In this document: positions 17,418-26,869 of the stretch, piece by piece
How positions within the stretch are numbered: position 1 is the stretch's first letter
Layout of the letters: every line of letters starts with the position of its first letter
Source: Paracoccaceae bacterium
GTDB taxonomy: Bacteria > Pseudomonadota > Alphaproteobacteria > Rhodobacterales > Rhodobacteraceae
Assembly (NCBI GenBank): GCA_024636555.1
Contig: JAGXGW010000061.1
Location: 62,001 to 126,000, forward strand
Direction: 5' to 3'
Length of the DNA stretch: 64,000 nucleotides
Program-made: the position numbers and the translations under genes
Notes under the pieces: generated by a model
What the model saw: the letters and a program-made list of their open reading frames with translations, nothing else
What the model was told of the DNA's origin: nothing
Database searches by the model: none

Positions 17418-19376
17418 TCAAGCTGCGCGGCGTTGCAAGGGGAGGCTGAATGTAAACGCACTTCCCTCTCCCGGAGTACTTGCGACGAATATCTGTCCGC
17501 CGTTCATTTCGACCAATCTTTTTGTCACGGCCAGCCCCAGCCCGATGCCGCCTTCTCGGCGTCGACCCGAAGACTCGACTTGCGTGAATTCTTCGAAAAT
17601 CTCGTGTTGTTGGTCTGCAAGGATGCCCTGTCCGTCATCCGCGATGGTCACCCTGGCAACGTCTGGTCCTATCTGCGTGGACACACGCACGGTCCCACCC
17701 GCAGGGGTGAACTTGATGGCATTAGACAGTAGATTTTCGACGATCTGCGCGACGCGTGCCGGATCCGCAACGACATCCGCATCGGCTGGGCACACCTCCA
17801 GCCTGACACCTTTTTTATTCGCGGCCGGTTCCAGATTCTTAACGATCTGATCTATGACAGCAGGCAGGTTGCAGGTCGTTTCTGTCATAGCTGTCGTTTC
17901 CGCGCCAAGGTTCACATAATCCAGCATTTCGTTGACCAGCTTCAGCAGGTTTTCACCGGCGTTGACGATCCGGTCGATCGCATCCTTGGTAAAGGCATCG
18001 TTCGCGTGGTTTCCCTCCGATGGAGGATTCAGTTTCAACAATTTGCCAAAACCGAGGATCGTGGTCAGCGGTGTCCTCAGTTCATGACTCATGACGCTGA
18101 TCATCTCAGATTTCGCCCGGTTCAGGCGCTCGGCTTTCATTTGCGCGCGCTTGAGGACCGTGATGTCGAAACGGACTCCGACGAGGTCTCCATCCTCGGT
18201 TCGACGCGAGAGGATCTCGATCCAGCGCCCATCCGCCATCTCGACTTCGACCGACCCGCCCGCGCGTCTATGCGTTTCCAGGTTATGGGCGATCCAATCG
18301 TCCTCCATCCCTTTGGCCACTCGAAAAAGGCCTTTCTTCAAACCGGCTTGCAGGAGCTCGTGAAGCGTTACACCCTTGCGCAGAAGCGATCCGTATCCAA
18401 ACAGGTCCCTGTAGGTATCGTTCCAGTGGATCAGGCGGTCGTGCTCATCAAAAATTACGAAACCGCTGGACAACGCCTCTATGCCTTTTTCCAATCGCCG
18501 TTCTTGCTTGCGCTGGCGCTGATTGCGCAGGTGGTTGGCATGGGCGAGACCCAGAAGAAGCAGGCCGACGATCGCCATGGTCACGCGTGTATGTGTCAGC
18601 AAGGGCAAGCTTGGCCAACCGTCCGAGGGTACAACAACGACGTCCCACTTCACGCCGCGCGCGTTCAGGCCGAGCACAACGGGATCACCCCCGAAGACTT
18701 CGGAATCACCCAACCCGCCAAAGCCGTCCACGAAGAAACCGACCCGATAACCCGACTCGCGTCTCACTTGTGTTGCAATCTGGTTGGCGAGGAAGTCCAG
18801 ATCTATCGCCAAAGAGGCGACACCCATGGTACCGTCATCTCCTTCAATCCGCTGACGCACGGCAATCGCGCGTTGTCCTTGGATTGCCAAAAAGGGCCGC
18901 GATACAATGGGTACGGGCACGCTGAGCGCGGTCTTTACACCCGGAAGCTGCGCGGGCATTTGCCTGTAATCAGCACCAATCAGTGACCTGTTCCCCTCAA
19001 GGAGATAAACGTGTTCGATCACCAGATCCGGAGCCACGGCAATCGTTATGATTGCTGATTTGGTTTGGCTTCCCGAGTTTTCGGTTGAGTCGAGATCGTC
19101 AATCAGCCGCTCCGCAGTGCTGCGAAATGCTTCAGGGGTCAGAGCAGGCAGCATTTCCGCGGCGGTCACTAGCCGACCAAGACCGATTGCCTTGTTGTTG
19201 ATGCGAGTATTGAGCGTCTGCAGGACCTCCGCGCCAACGCGCGCTGCTTGCTCACGCGCATCAGCCTCAAGTGCGGTCCGGTCAATACGATCAAGCAGTA
19301 CGCCTACGATCATGCTTAGCGCGACAACAGCAAATAGAGCCGGCGCCTTGCTGTCCAGAAAACGCCGAAGTCGCAT
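17418..19376 (-). CDS. Membrane sensor histidine kinase with CHASE-like and PAS domains
   Basis: This 652-residue kinase has a first transmembrane helix at about 13-29, a periplasmic domain at about 30-262 resembling CHASE, and a second helix at about 265-281. A PAS-like domain at about 298-408 includes an IHWNDTYRDLFG segment. The HisKA domain carries the phospho-acceptor His431 (MSHELRTPLT). The HATPase domain has N box NLLSNAIKFT, DDGQGI and GIGLGLAV. There is no receiver domain and no response-regulator gene nearby, so it is an orphan kinase. The conserved asparagine, DxGxG and GxGLG motifs are all intact, so it should be active. Confidence 0.9.
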   Translation of the reverse strand: MRLRRFLDSKAPALFAVVALSMIVGVLLDRIDRTALEADAREQAARVGAEVLQTLNTRINNKAIGLGRLVTAAEMLPALTPEAFRSTAERLIDDLDSTENSGSQTKSAIITIAVAPDLVIEHVYLLEGNRSLIGADYRQMPAQLPGVKTALSVPVPIVSRPFLAIQGQRAIAVRQRIEGDDGTMGVASLAIDLDFLANQIATQVRRESGYRVGFFVDGFGGLGDSEVFGGDPVVLGLNARGVKWDVVVVPSDGWPSLPLLTHTRVTMAIVGLLLLGLAHANHLRNQRQRKQERRLEKGIEALSSGFVIFDEHDRLIHWNDTYRDLFGYGSLLRKGVTLHELLQAGLKKGLFRVAKGMEDDWIAHNLETHRRAGGSVEVEMADGRWIEILSRRTEDGDLVGVRFDITVLKRAQMKAERLNRAKSEMISVMSHELRTPLTTILGFGKLLKLNPPSEGNHANDAFTKDAIDRIVNAGENLLKLVNEMLDYVNLGAETTAMTETTCNLPAVIDQIVKNLEPAANKKGVRLEVCPADADVVADPARVAQIVENLLSNAIKFTPAGGTVRVSTQIGPDVARVTIADDGQGILADQQHEIFEEFTQVESSGRRREGGIGLGLAVTKRLVEMNGGQIFVASTPGEGSAFTFSLPLQRRAA

Positions 19377-19488
19377 GTTTCTACTCAGAACTCCTTTGAG
19401 TATAGTGAAGTTCGGGATAGGCGATTAAAAGTTGGTAAAATTGTGACGGTTTCGTGTGTTTTTTCCGAATGTCAGACCGGCAAATCAA

Positions 19489-20397
19489 TTAATGGATTTT
19501 CGGTTCGTTCCCTGAAACGTTTTCGTGGGCCGGCTGATCGCCCGGTGAAATCGGCGAAATCAACGTTTTGAAGGTTGCCTCCAGCCGCGCCCAATCTTTT
19601 GCGCGTTTGCGCTTTGAAAAGAGAACCAAAGGCGACATCGCGCTGAGCAGGGCTTTGACGACAGCCTTCGTTCTGCCAAAAGGCGTGTTGTGTTTGACCG
19701 AGCAGTAAACGCGGGAGCGTCCGAGGTGATAGCCCTTGATCCGGGCAATATCCACGGATCTGGCAGAAGAGGCCCCGCCGGTGTGCATAACCTGTGCAGA
19801 CGTAATGAGGTAAAGCGGCCCGCGTTCGCGACGCAGCCGCAAGGACAGATCGTCATCTTCGTAATAGAGGAAAATGAGCGGGTCAAAACCGCCCACCGCA
19901 TCGAAATCAGCTTTTTTGACAAAAATAGCAGACCCCGCCAGCACTGGCACTTCGCAGTCAGTGTCGATATTGCCGCGTGGCATCCACTCGGCGCGGGCAA
20001 GCAGGTTGCTCCGCCGTTTCAGACTTGTGGTGCCGTTTTCATTCAAGATCCGGGGATTGAATGCTGACGCGGCCGGATAGCGCGCGGCAGCGGCACGCAG
20101 CGACTCCAAGGCCTGAGGTCGTATTTCGACGTCCGGATTGAGAAAAAGCAGGAACTCGGTCCGGGCTTTGGATGCACCGATGTTGCAAGCCACGCCAAAA
20201 CCTTTGTTTTCGGAAAGATCCACAAGTTCTGCATCATGATCTGCGGCGATCTGGCGGATGTTGGCGATGTTCGTGGATGCATTGTCGACGATAACCACAT
20301 GCACACCGTCGGGCACGGACGCGAGCATACGAGGGAGCACCCTTTCGCTATTGAAAGATACAGTAACGATTGTGAGCCAATCATCCTTGGGTCTCAT
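19489..20397 (-). CDS. Glycosyltransferase family 2 (rhamnosyltransferase-like)
   Basis: This 302-residue protein has the GT-A fold start LTIVTVSFNSERVLPRML, IVDNASTN, the LFLNPDVEI segment with the donor-binding Asp, and LAGSAIFVKK followed by FLYYEDDDLSLR with the catalytic acidic cluster. This pattern fits WbbL-like transferases that add a deoxysugar to a cell-surface glycan. It has no surrounding polysaccharide genes, so its acceptor is unknown. Confidence 0.85.
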   Translation of the reverse strand: MRPKDDWLTIVTVSFNSERVLPRMLASVPDGVHVVIVDNASTNIANIRQIAADHDAELVDLSENKGFGVACNIGASKARTEFLLFLNPDVEIRPQALESLRAAAARYPAASAFNPRILNENGTTSLKRRSNLLARAEWMPRGNIDTDCEVPVLAGSAIFVKKADFDAVGGFDPLIFLYYEDDDLSLRLRRERGPLYLITSAQVMHTGGASSARSVDIARIKGYHLGRSRVYCSVKHNTPFGRTKAVVKALLSAMSPLVLFSKRKRAKDWARLEATFKTLISPISPGDQPAHENVSGNEPKIH

Positions 20398-20572
20398 GCG
20401 TCATATCCTAGCGGCAAGGCTGGTTTCGGTCAGAATATCTTTTGAGCGTCTGTATCGGATGCCCGCTTCGAACGGAAGCTTCGGGTAAGCCTTCCGTCTT
20501 TGTCGCGCGTCACGCTGGCCACGCGCGTCTGCGGGCACTGTTCGACCCTGTGACCTGTTCGGGGGAGACCTG

Positions 20573-21307
20573 TTACTCAAAGATCAGGGTAATCTCTGCC
20601 TCGTTCAGCAGCTTCCACTGTCCGGGAGCCATGTCATCAGGGAGCGACAATCCGCCCAGACGTTCACGGTGCAGTTCCATGACGTGGTTGCCGGTGGCGG
20701 CAAACATGCGGCGCACCTGATGGTATCGGCCTTCGGTAACCGTAAGCAGGGCTTCGGTTTCCGAGACCACCTCCAGAAGGGCGGGGGCCAACGGCTTGTC
20801 CTCGCCTGCGAGCATGAATTCTCCCGATGCAAACCGTTCGCCTTCCGTGCCATCAAGCGGGCGGGCCAGCTTGGCGCGATAGGTCTTTTTCACAAGATGT
20901 TTGGGGCTGATGACACGGTGCAGCAGGGCACCATCATCCGTCAGCAGCAAAAGGCCCGTTGTCTCTTTGTCCAGGCGGCCGATGGTCGAGATCATCGGCA
21001 CACGACGCTGCCAGCGCGCGGGTAGCAGGTCATAGACCAGTTTGCCGTCTTCCTTGTGCGAACAGGTCATTCCCGCAGGTTTGTTCAACAGGATGACCAT
21101 GGGACCGACGGAATCGAGCGCCTCGCGGTCGATCTTCATGTGGTGTGACAAATCCGGAGTGATCGGAATGCGTTTGGTCACGTCGGGAATTTTGACAGCG
21201 TCCAGAGAGATCCGGCCAGCCCTGGCCATATGCGCGATTTCGGTGCGCGAACCATAACCCATGGAGGACAAAAGCTTGTCAACGCGCGAGGTTGGAGCCT
21301 TGGCCAT
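20573..21307 (-). CDS. rsuA: 16S rRNA pseudouridine synthase RsuA-like
   Basis: This 244-residue protein has an N-terminal S4-like RNA-binding domain (RVDKLLSSMGYGSR). The catalytic motif GRLDKETTGLLLLT has the nucleophilic Asp113. The late EGRYHQVRRMFAATGNHV is typical of RsuA, which modifies U516 of 16S rRNA. Relatives RluE and RluF act on 23S rRNA; the length and the EGRYHQVRRM wording favour RsuA. Confidence 0.85.
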   Translation of the reverse strand: MAKAPTSRVDKLLSSMGYGSRTEIAHMARAGRISLDAVKIPDVTKRIPITPDLSHHMKIDREALDSVGPMVILLNKPAGMTCSHKEDGKLVYDLLPARWQRRVPMISTIGRLDKETTGLLLLTDDGALLHRVISPKHLVKKTYRAKLARPLDGTEGERFASGEFMLAGEDKPLAPALLEVVSETEALLTVTEGRYHQVRRMFAATGNHVMELHRERLGGLSLPDDMAPGQWKLLNEAEITLIFE

Positions 21308-21666
21308 GATCGTCGTATTCCTCGGGGGGCGCGAAGGGCTGCAGGATCCATCGCGCGTGACGTTGCAAGGCCCGCAGTATCACGGGCGACCACAGGCACG
21401 AACGTGTAGCGAAACGGGATTACCGCGACAAGGCGGCAGTTTGGGCCGGCTGCGCGAAAGCGCCATCCGAATGATGGTCCGGCGACACCTTCATCTGGCC
21501 TTCAGGCGGACGGGGCACACATTTTTCTATGTCGCACCCTCGGCATCACGCCGAGGGTGCGTTTACGCATGGACCGATCCGTCCCTGTGTCACAGGAACG
21601 ATGCACCGGGAGAGCCGCTCAAGCCTGCATCTTGCCAGCGATGCGACATTGCGCCAAGGCCTGAGG
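21308..21666. other. Gene-free stretch with a strong hairpin at 21534-21560
   Basis: No convincing gene lies in these 359 bp. An 11-bp perfect inverted repeat (GCACCCTCGGC at 21534-21544, complement at 21550-21560) encloses a 5-nt loop. It lies about 107 bp after the stop of the minus-strand gene at 21667-21999 and may define the 3' end of its transcript. It has no T-run on either strand. Confidence 0.5.
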
Positions 21667-21999
21667 TCAGTCAGCCTGCGGAGCGGTTTCGACAGGTGCG
21701 TCCGGCGCGGGCACCGGTGCCGTCTCTGTCGTCGGTGCCGGGTCTGCGGATGGTGCAGGCGCGCTTTCAACTGGTGCTGCGTCATTGGTGTCAACATTCA
21801 CCGATACATTGCCGCCATCCGAGGCTGTTGGTGTCGATGTCGGGCCACCGTCGCCGAACATGAAATAGATGACGAAAGCCAGCACCACGATAACGCCACC
21901 CAGAATGAACCAGACTGTGCTGCCGCTGCGGGCCGGCTCTGTCTTGTGGATTGTTGTATGGGTGTTTGCAGGGGTATTTTGAATTTTTGTCTCGTCCAC
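21667..21999 (-). CDS. Single-pass membrane protein with Pro/Ala/Asp-rich tail
   Basis: This 110-residue protein starts at GTG 21999 behind AGGAGA. It has a polar N-terminal 28 residues, one helix at about 29-46 (VWFILGGVIVVLAFVIYFMF), and a low-complexity tail rich in Pro, Ala, Thr and acidic residues. I recognise no family; proteins of this build are common in Rhodobacterales and often stress-related. An exact EcfG-type promoter lies 128-152 bp upstream, consistent with such a role. The tail is probably periplasmic and disordered. Confidence 0.7.
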   Translation of the reverse strand: MDETKIQNTPANTHTTIHKTEPARSGSTVWFILGGVIVVLAFVIYFMFGDGGPTSTPTASDGGNVSVNVDTNDAAPVESAPAPSADPAPTTETAPVPAPDAPVETAPQAD

Positions 22000-22126
22000 G
22001 TAAAATCTCCTGCATGATCAGCGGTGTCACCGGTCTGGCGATCCGACTTTGTTGCTCTCCCAAGATTGCGCAGGTCGGCAGGGAGTATCCTTTCCCTGAG
22101 GAACCGCGTCTTGCGAGTCAGGGACA

Positions 22127-22151
22127 AACGATTGAAACCACGGAAAGTTCC
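22127..22151 (-). promoter_or_regulatory. Sigma-EcfG-type promoter upstream of the Pro/Ala-rich membrane protein
   Basis: On the minus strand GGAAC (22151-22147) and CGTT (22130-22127) are 16 bp apart, an exact consensus match. The leader to the GTG at 21999 would be about 120 nt, the longest of the six sites. Confidence 0.65.
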
Positions 22152-22290
22152 CTGACAGGCGCAAAGTAGCGGCGCGCCCGCACGGCCCGGATGTTCTCCA
22201 CGAGAATTCTGGCGGCACGCCTTCAATTTCTTTGGACAGCTTGGGGCTGACGTGGAATGTTTGCCAAAGGGAAGATCAAGCCGCTGTCCC

Positions 22291-22317
22291 GCCCTGAACC
22301 GAATGCAGGGCTTTTTT
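22291..22317 (+). terminator. Intrinsic terminator with no upstream plus-strand gene
   Basis: GCCCTG at 22291-22296 pairs with CAGGGC at 22306-22311, directly followed by six T (22312-22317). No plus-strand gene ends upstream within 4.9 kb, and the next gene starts 24 nt downstream. It therefore ends an unannotated small RNA from the 22000-22290 gap, or acts as a leader attenuator for the gene at 22341. Apart from the minus-strand promoter, I see nothing else in the 22000-22340 gap. Confidence 0.65.
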
Positions 22318-22340
22318 AGCTTTCATGTTAGGTAAACAGA

Positions 22341-22664
22341 ATGAACAGAACACTGGTGCTGCTTTGCACTGCCGTTAGCCTTGCGCTGGCGGCCCCGACC
22401 TTTGCCGAAGGTTCTTTCGAGATGGTCAACAAGTCCGGCTACACGATCACCGAAGTTTACGCAGGTCCCTCGAATGAAAGCTCCTGGGGACCGAATGTTC
22501 TGTCAGGCCAGATCCTGCATAACGAGACCTTGGTTGTCACCCTCGACACGGCTGGCTACGGCTGCGTCTGGGATCTGAAATATGTCTTCTCCGATGGTGA
22601 TGTATTTGAGGAATTCGAGGTGGATATCTGCCGGATAGACGGTCAGGAATATACCATCGAATAG
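22341..22664 (+). CDS. Small secreted protein of unknown function
   Basis: This 107-residue protein has a clear signal peptide (LVLLCTAVSLALAAPTFA, cleavage near residue 22), giving a mature domain of about 85 residues. The mature part begins FEMVNKSGYTITEVYAGPS and contains SSWGPNVL and a conserved-looking pair of cysteines (YGCVWDLK and DICRIDG) that could form a disulfide. This is a widespread but uncharacterised family of small alphaproteobacterial exported beta-sandwich-like proteins. It follows an intrinsic terminator within 24 nt, so its promoter or an attenuator must be close. Confidence 0.7.
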   Translation: MNRTLVLLCTAVSLALAAPTFAEGSFEMVNKSGYTITEVYAGPSNESSWGPNVLSGQILHNETLVVTLDTAGYGCVWDLKYVFSDGDVFEEFEVDICRIDGQEYTIE

Positions 22665-22726
22665 GTCGCGTGATCGCACTCTGGTCCGCAGATGCAACTC
22701 GCCGTCCAAATCCGAAAGGAACGTCT

Positions 22727-23800
22727 GTGACCTCTTGTTCCGCCACACCCGCCCTTCAGGACGCGGTCGATTTTGCCTGCGCGCATGAGACCGGCTGGCC
22801 GCGCAGCATGTATTACCCTGACGGCAGCTATGTCGGGAATGTGGAATGGAACGAGAGCGGACCCTGGACGGAGATCCTTGGCCCCGTGGCGGCGCGCGGC
22901 GGGCCGGCGGGTGTGATCCTGCACCATGGCGCGCAGGTGGCAGAATGGGGTGAAGCGGATCGGCCCGACATGACATTCTCTATCGCGAAAAGCTATATCT
23001 CGGTTCTGGCGGGGCTTGCGGTGGCGGACGGGCTGATACCGGATCTGGACGCGCCGATAGGTCGGAGCGTGGAGGGGCCGCATTTCGCTGGTCCGCACAA
23101 CAGCACCATCACGTGGCGACACATGCTTCAGATGAACAGCGAATGGCGCGGCGAGATTTTCGACAAGGACGATCAGGTTGATCACTTCCGCCAGATCGGT
23201 GCCGGAGCCGACAACAGCCGCAAGGGCCAGTTGCGCGCGGTGGGGGCGCCGGGTAGCCATTACGAATACAACGATGTGCGGGTGAACGCTCTTGCCTATG
23301 CGCTGATGTGCCGTTTTCGCCGCCCGCTCCCCGATGTGCTGCGCGAACGGATCATGCGCCCGGTCGGGGCCTCGGAGGACTGGCGATGGGAAGGTTATTC
23401 CACCTCGTGGGTCACGCTGGACGGTGTGCGCATGCAGTCCGTTCCCGGAGGTGGCCATTGGGGTGGCGGCATGGTGATCAGCGCGCGCGATCACGCCAAA
23501 TTCGGGCATTTCATCAGCCAGAACGGGGCATGGGAAGGTGAGCAGATCCTGCCCGCCGACTGGATGCAACGTTCCCTGGCGCCGACACCGACGCTTGAGA
23601 ATTACGGCTTTCTGTGGTGGCTCAACCGTGGCAGCGCGGCAAATCCCAATCTGCCCACCAATGCCTTCAGCGCACAGGGTGCGGGCGGCAACTATTTGTG
23701 GATCAGCCCCGATGACGGCATCGTCGCCGTGATGCGCTGGCTCAACCCTGCCGATTTGCCGACGTTTCTGGAGAGACTTGTCAGCGCCCTGCGCCGATAG
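22727..23800 (+). CDS. Serine beta-lactamase-like hydrolase (class C / penicillin-binding-protein fold)
   Basis: This 357-residue enzyme has the SxxK motif in FSIAKSY, the second-block tyrosine in HYEYNDVRVN, and the third block HWGGGM. This family holds esterases, 6-aminohexanoate-oligomer hydrolases and D-aminopeptidases more often than true beta-lactamases. GTG at 22727 is the best start because GAAAGGA lies 6 nt upstream; an ATG at 22670 in the same frame lacks such a site. No signal peptide is visible, so it is probably cytoplasmic. Confidence 0.78.
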   Translation: MTSCSATPALQDAVDFACAHETGWPRSMYYPDGSYVGNVEWNESGPWTEILGPVAARGGPAGVILHHGAQVAEWGEADRPDMTFSIAKSYISVLAGLAVADGLIPDLDAPIGRSVEGPHFAGPHNSTITWRHMLQMNSEWRGEIFDKDDQVDHFRQIGAGADNSRKGQLRAVGAPGSHYEYNDVRVNALAYALMCRFRRPLPDVLRERIMRPVGASEDWRWEGYSTSWVTLDGVRMQSVPGGGHWGGGMVISARDHAKFGHFISQNGAWEGEQILPADWMQRSLAPTPTLENYGFLWWLNRGSAANPNLPTNAFSAQGAGGNYLWISPDDGIVAVMRWLNPADLPTFLERLVSALRR

Positions 23801-24100
23801 GGCACGCGCTTTCGGGGCAGAAGCGCGAACCGTGTGTTGTGGATTCGCGTGGACCCTTGCCGTTTTGATACCAATATATCCGATCTGCTGGATTGAGTCT
23901 TCTCGCCCAGGCATTGCCTTCAGCTTGGAACACGTAGCAAATGGCTGTCCAGTTACCCGACAGTGCTTAAATTACGCACTAAAGATCAAAAAAATAGCGG
24001 TATCTCTCTCAGTGGAAGTCACAAGGAAAATTTTTCCTTGCGTGAAAGGTGGAATTGCTCCTCTTTGGACCTTTCTGAAGATTGGTTCAAAAGGTTCGTC
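23801..24100 (+). other. Upstream region of the GntR-led operon
   Basis: This 300-bp stretch becomes A/T-rich towards its end, unlike the flanking genes, and presumably holds the operon promoter. The segment TTTTGATACCAATAT near 23865 resembles half of a GntR/FadR-type operator, but the symmetry is poor. I see no gene here. Confidence 0.25.
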
Positions 24101-24799
24101 ATGATCACCCCTGAACGGGATAACTCCTCGCTCGCTCTGGAACGGTTGCGGATGTTGCTGCGGGACATCCCGGCGACGGGGGACAGCCGGATACCGACCG
24201 AACGGCAGTTGGCCGAAACGCTTGGGATCAGCCGGCGCTCGGTGCGGCGCGCGCTGGAGGTGCTGGAGGCGGAAGGGCTGGTCTGGCGGCGGCAAGGGGC
24301 TGGCACCTTTGCCGGTCCGCGCCCTGTGCTGGCCGAGCAGGAGGTGACCGATGCGAACTTCACCGAAGTGATGGAGGTGCGTTTGCGGCTTGAGCCACAG
24401 TTGGCGCAGCTGGCGGCCTTGCGGGCCTCGGACTCGGATATTGCCCGGATGCATGACAGCCTTGGCAGGCTTGAGGCGACGGAGGATGCCGATGGCCGCG
24501 AGCTATGGGATTCCGCCTTTCACCGCGAGATTGCGCGGGCGGCGGGCAACCGCTTTTTCCTGATGATCTTCGATTCCATGGACCGTGCCCGTCACGATGA
24601 TGCATGGCGCGCCTTGCGGGAGCGGGCGCGCAGCCGGGCCAATCTGGCGCAGACAACGTTGCAGCACCGCGAGATTGTGGCGGCCATCGCGGCCCATGAT
24701 CCTGTCCGCGCGGGCGAGGCGATGCGCACCCATTTGATGACGCTGCACGACCGTATCCTGCAACTGACATCGCTTGAGGCGCTTGAAGATGCCTCCTGA
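24101..24799 (+). CDS. GntR-family regulator, FadR/FCD subfamily
   Basis: This 232-residue repressor-type protein has an N-terminal winged helix ([23 protein letters not shown], then [17 protein letters not shown]). A C-terminal all-helical FCD domain follows, with metal-ligand-like residues in [15 protein letters not shown] and [19 protein letters not shown] regulators respond to small carboxylates or amino-acid-type ligands. The start at 24101 is preceded by AAAAGG; the longer frame back to 23963 lacks family similarity. Its stop overlaps the next ABC gene by 11 nt, so it heads and probably controls the importer operon. Confidence 0.87.
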   Translation: MITPERDNSSLALERLRMLLRDIPATGDSRIPTERQLAETLGISRRSVRRALEVLEAEGLVWRRQGAGTFAGPRPVLAEQEVTDANFTEVMEVRLRLEPQLAQLAALRASDSDIARMHDSLGRLEATEDADGRELWDSAFHREIARAAGNRFFLMIFDSMDRARHDDAWRALRERARSRANLAQTTLQHREIVAAIAAHDPVRAGEAMRTHLMTLHDRILQLTSLEALEDAS

Positions 24800-25778
24800 T
24801 CCGGTTCTCGACGTCGCCGATCTGTCGATCAGGTTTCGGGGTCAGCCTGTCGATCTGATCGACGGCGTCAGCTTCACCATCCCGCGCGGCAAGACGCTGT
24901 GTCTGGTCGGGGAATCGGGCTGCGGGAAATCGGTGACCTCGCTGGCGATCATGGGGCTGCTGCCCAAACGTGCCGCGACAGTGACGCAAGGGGCGGTCAG
25001 GTTCAACGGGCGTGACCTGCTGGGCCTGCCGGATGCCGAGATCGAGAACCTGCGCGGCAACCGGATGGCGATGATCTTTCAGGAGCCGATGACGAGCCTC
25101 AATCCCGCCTTCACCGTGGGCCATCAGGTGGCCGAGGCTGTGCGCCGTCACAAGGGATGCACCGCTGCCGAAGCGCGAGACCGCGCGCTGGAAATGTTCC
25201 GCAAGGTGCGGATGCCTGCGGCGGAGACACGGCTGGATGACTATCCGCACCAGATGTCCGGCGGGATGCGCCAGCGGGTGATGATCGCGATGGCGCTGGC
25301 GAATGATCCGGCGCTGCTGATCGCGGATGAACCGACGACCGCGCTGGACGTGACCATTCAGGCGCAGATCATGGATCTGATGCGCGAGTTGCAAGAGGAT
25401 ACCGGTGCGGCGCTGCTGATGATCACCCATGATCTGGGTGTTGTGGCCGAAATCGCCGACGAGGTGGCGGTGATGTATGCGGGCCGGATCGTGGAAAGCG
25501 GACCCGTGGCGCGCATATTCGATGAGCCGCAGCATCCCTATACGCTCGGCCTTATGGGGTCGATGCCCGCGATTGCGGGGCGGCAGGGGCGGCTTCTGAC
25601 GATACCGGGGTCGGTGCCATCACCCGATGCGATGCCGGCGGGGTGCCGGTTTGCGACGCGCTGTCCCTTTGTCATCCCCGCCTGTTCCGCCACGCGGCCC
25701 GAATTGGTTGCGGATGAGACTGGCCAGTCTGTGGCCTGCCTGCGGGCACCGCTCCAGACCATGGTGGCTGCGGAATGA
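24789..25778 (+). CDS. Peptide-type ABC transporter ATP-binding protein (DppD-like)
   Basis: This 329-residue ATPase has Walker [22 protein letters not shown], signature MSGGMRQR, Walker [15 protein letters not shown], and the C-terminal Cys-rich tail [15 protein letters not shown]. The start ATG 24789 overlaps the end of the GntR gene, and the next ATPase gene overlaps its own end by ATGA. Unlike the 9-14 kb operon, here both ATPase genes precede the binding-protein gene. Confidence 0.9.
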   Translation: MPPDPVLDVADLSIRFRGQPVDLIDGVSFTIPRGKTLCLVGESGCGKSVTSLAIMGLLPKRAATVTQGAVRFNGRDLLGLPDAEIENLRGNRMAMIFQEPMTSLNPAFTVGHQVAEAVRRHKGCTAAEARDRALEMFRKVRMPAAETRLDDYPHQMSGGMRQRVMIAMALANDPALLIADEPTTALDVTIQAQIMDLMRELQEDTGAALLMITHDLGVVAEIADEVAVMYAGRIVESGPVARIFDEPQHPYTLGLMGSMPAIAGRQGRLLTIPGSVPSPDAMPAGCRFATRCPFVIPACSATRPELVADETGQSVACLRAPLQTMVAAE

Positions 25779-26869
25779 GCGATCACATCCTTGAAGCCCA
25801 AGACCTGCATAAACGCTTTGTTCAGGGCGGCGGGCTGTTTGCCAGGACGACGACGATCCATGCGGTCAATGGCGTCTCCCTTCAGGTGCGGCGCGGCGAG
25901 ACCTTTGCGATCGTGGGGGAATCCGGTTGCGGCAAGTCGACACTGGCGCGCCTGCTGCTGCGGCTGATTGATCCCAGCGAGGGGCAGGTGATTTATGACG
26001 GGCAGGATCTCACCGCGTTGAGTGGCGGGCAGATGCGCGCGCTGCGTTCCGATTTGCAGTTCATCTTCCAAGACCCGTTCTCCTCGTTGAATCCGCGCAT
26101 GAGCGTGGAGGCGATCATCGCCGAACCTCTGCGCCTGCATACCAAGCTGACGGCAGAGGCGCGACGCGCCAAGGTGGCGGAGTTGATGGCGCGGGTCGGG
26201 TTGCGCCCCGATATGGCGGACCGTTACCCGCACGAGTTTTCCGGCGGGCAGCGGCAGCGTATCTGTATCGCGCGCGCGCTGGCGAGCGGACCGAAGCTGC
26301 TGATCGGGGACGAGCCGGTCTCGGCGCTGGATGTCTCGGTGCAGGCGCAGATCGTGAACCTGCTGGAAGATCTGAAGCAGGAATTCGGGCTGACTCTGGT
26401 GGTCATCGCGCATGATCTGGCCGTGATCCGCCACATGAGCGACCGGATCGCCGTGATGTATCTGGGCGAGGTGGTGGAGCTTGCCGATACCGAAACCCTG
26501 TTCATCGCGCCGCGCCATCCCTACACGCAGGCCCTGCTGGCGGCGATTCCGGTGCCGGTTCCGGGTGTTGCGCGCGCCCGTACCGTGCTGGGCGGTGATA
26601 TCCCGTCGCCTGCCAATCCGCCTGCGGGGTGCAAGTTCAACACCCGATGCCCCCATGCGACCGACCTGTGCCGCACCACAAATCCCGCTCTGGAAGGGAC
26701 GGCGCATCAGGTTGCCTGCCACTACCATGACACTCTGCCCCGTCCGGACTTGCCGATAGCCAGAACCGGCACCCGCAGCCCTGCCGCCGAGGCGCGTTTC
26801 GCCCTCTACCGTGCAGCAACCGAAACAAAAACGGCCATAAAAACCACCAACAAGGAGACAACACCATGA
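25775..26869 (+). CDS. Peptide-type ABC transporter ATP-binding protein (DppF-like)
   Basis: This 364-residue ATPase has Walker [24 protein letters not shown], signature [15 protein letters not shown], Walker [15 protein letters not shown], and a C-terminal Cys-rich region ([15 protein letters not shown]). It is longer than the DppF-like protein at 9299-10084 by about 100 residues and retains the full oligopeptide-transporter tail. It overlaps the binding-protein gene by 4 nt. Confidence 0.9.
   Translation: MSDHILEAQDLHKRFVQGGGLFARTTTIHAVNGVSLQVRRGETFAIVGESGCGKSTLARLLLRLIDPSEGQVIYDGQDLTALSGGQMRALRSDLQFIFQDPFSSLNPRMSVEAIIAEPLRLHTKLTAEARRAKVAELMARVGLRPDMADRYPHEFSGGQRQRICIARALASGPKLLIGDEPVSALDVSVQAQIVNLLEDLKQEFGLTLVVIAHDLAVIRHMSDRIAVMYLGEVVELADTETLFIAPRHPYTQALLAAIPVPVPGVARARTVLGGDIPSPANPPAGCKFNTRCPHATDLCRTTNPALEGTAHQVACHYHDTLPRPDLPIARTGTRSPAAEARFALYRAATETKTAIKTTNKETTP

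Noticed and set aside
22014-22169. Small plus-strand frame opposite and upstream of the Pro/Ala-rich membrane protein gene
   Set aside because: No ribosome-binding site, no coding bias and no recognisable domain; the terminator at 22291 is better explained by a non-coding RNA or attenuator.
23860-23890. GntR operator upstream of the regulator gene
   Set aside because: The ATACCAATAT-containing stretch lacks proper two-fold symmetry and does not recur in the gap.
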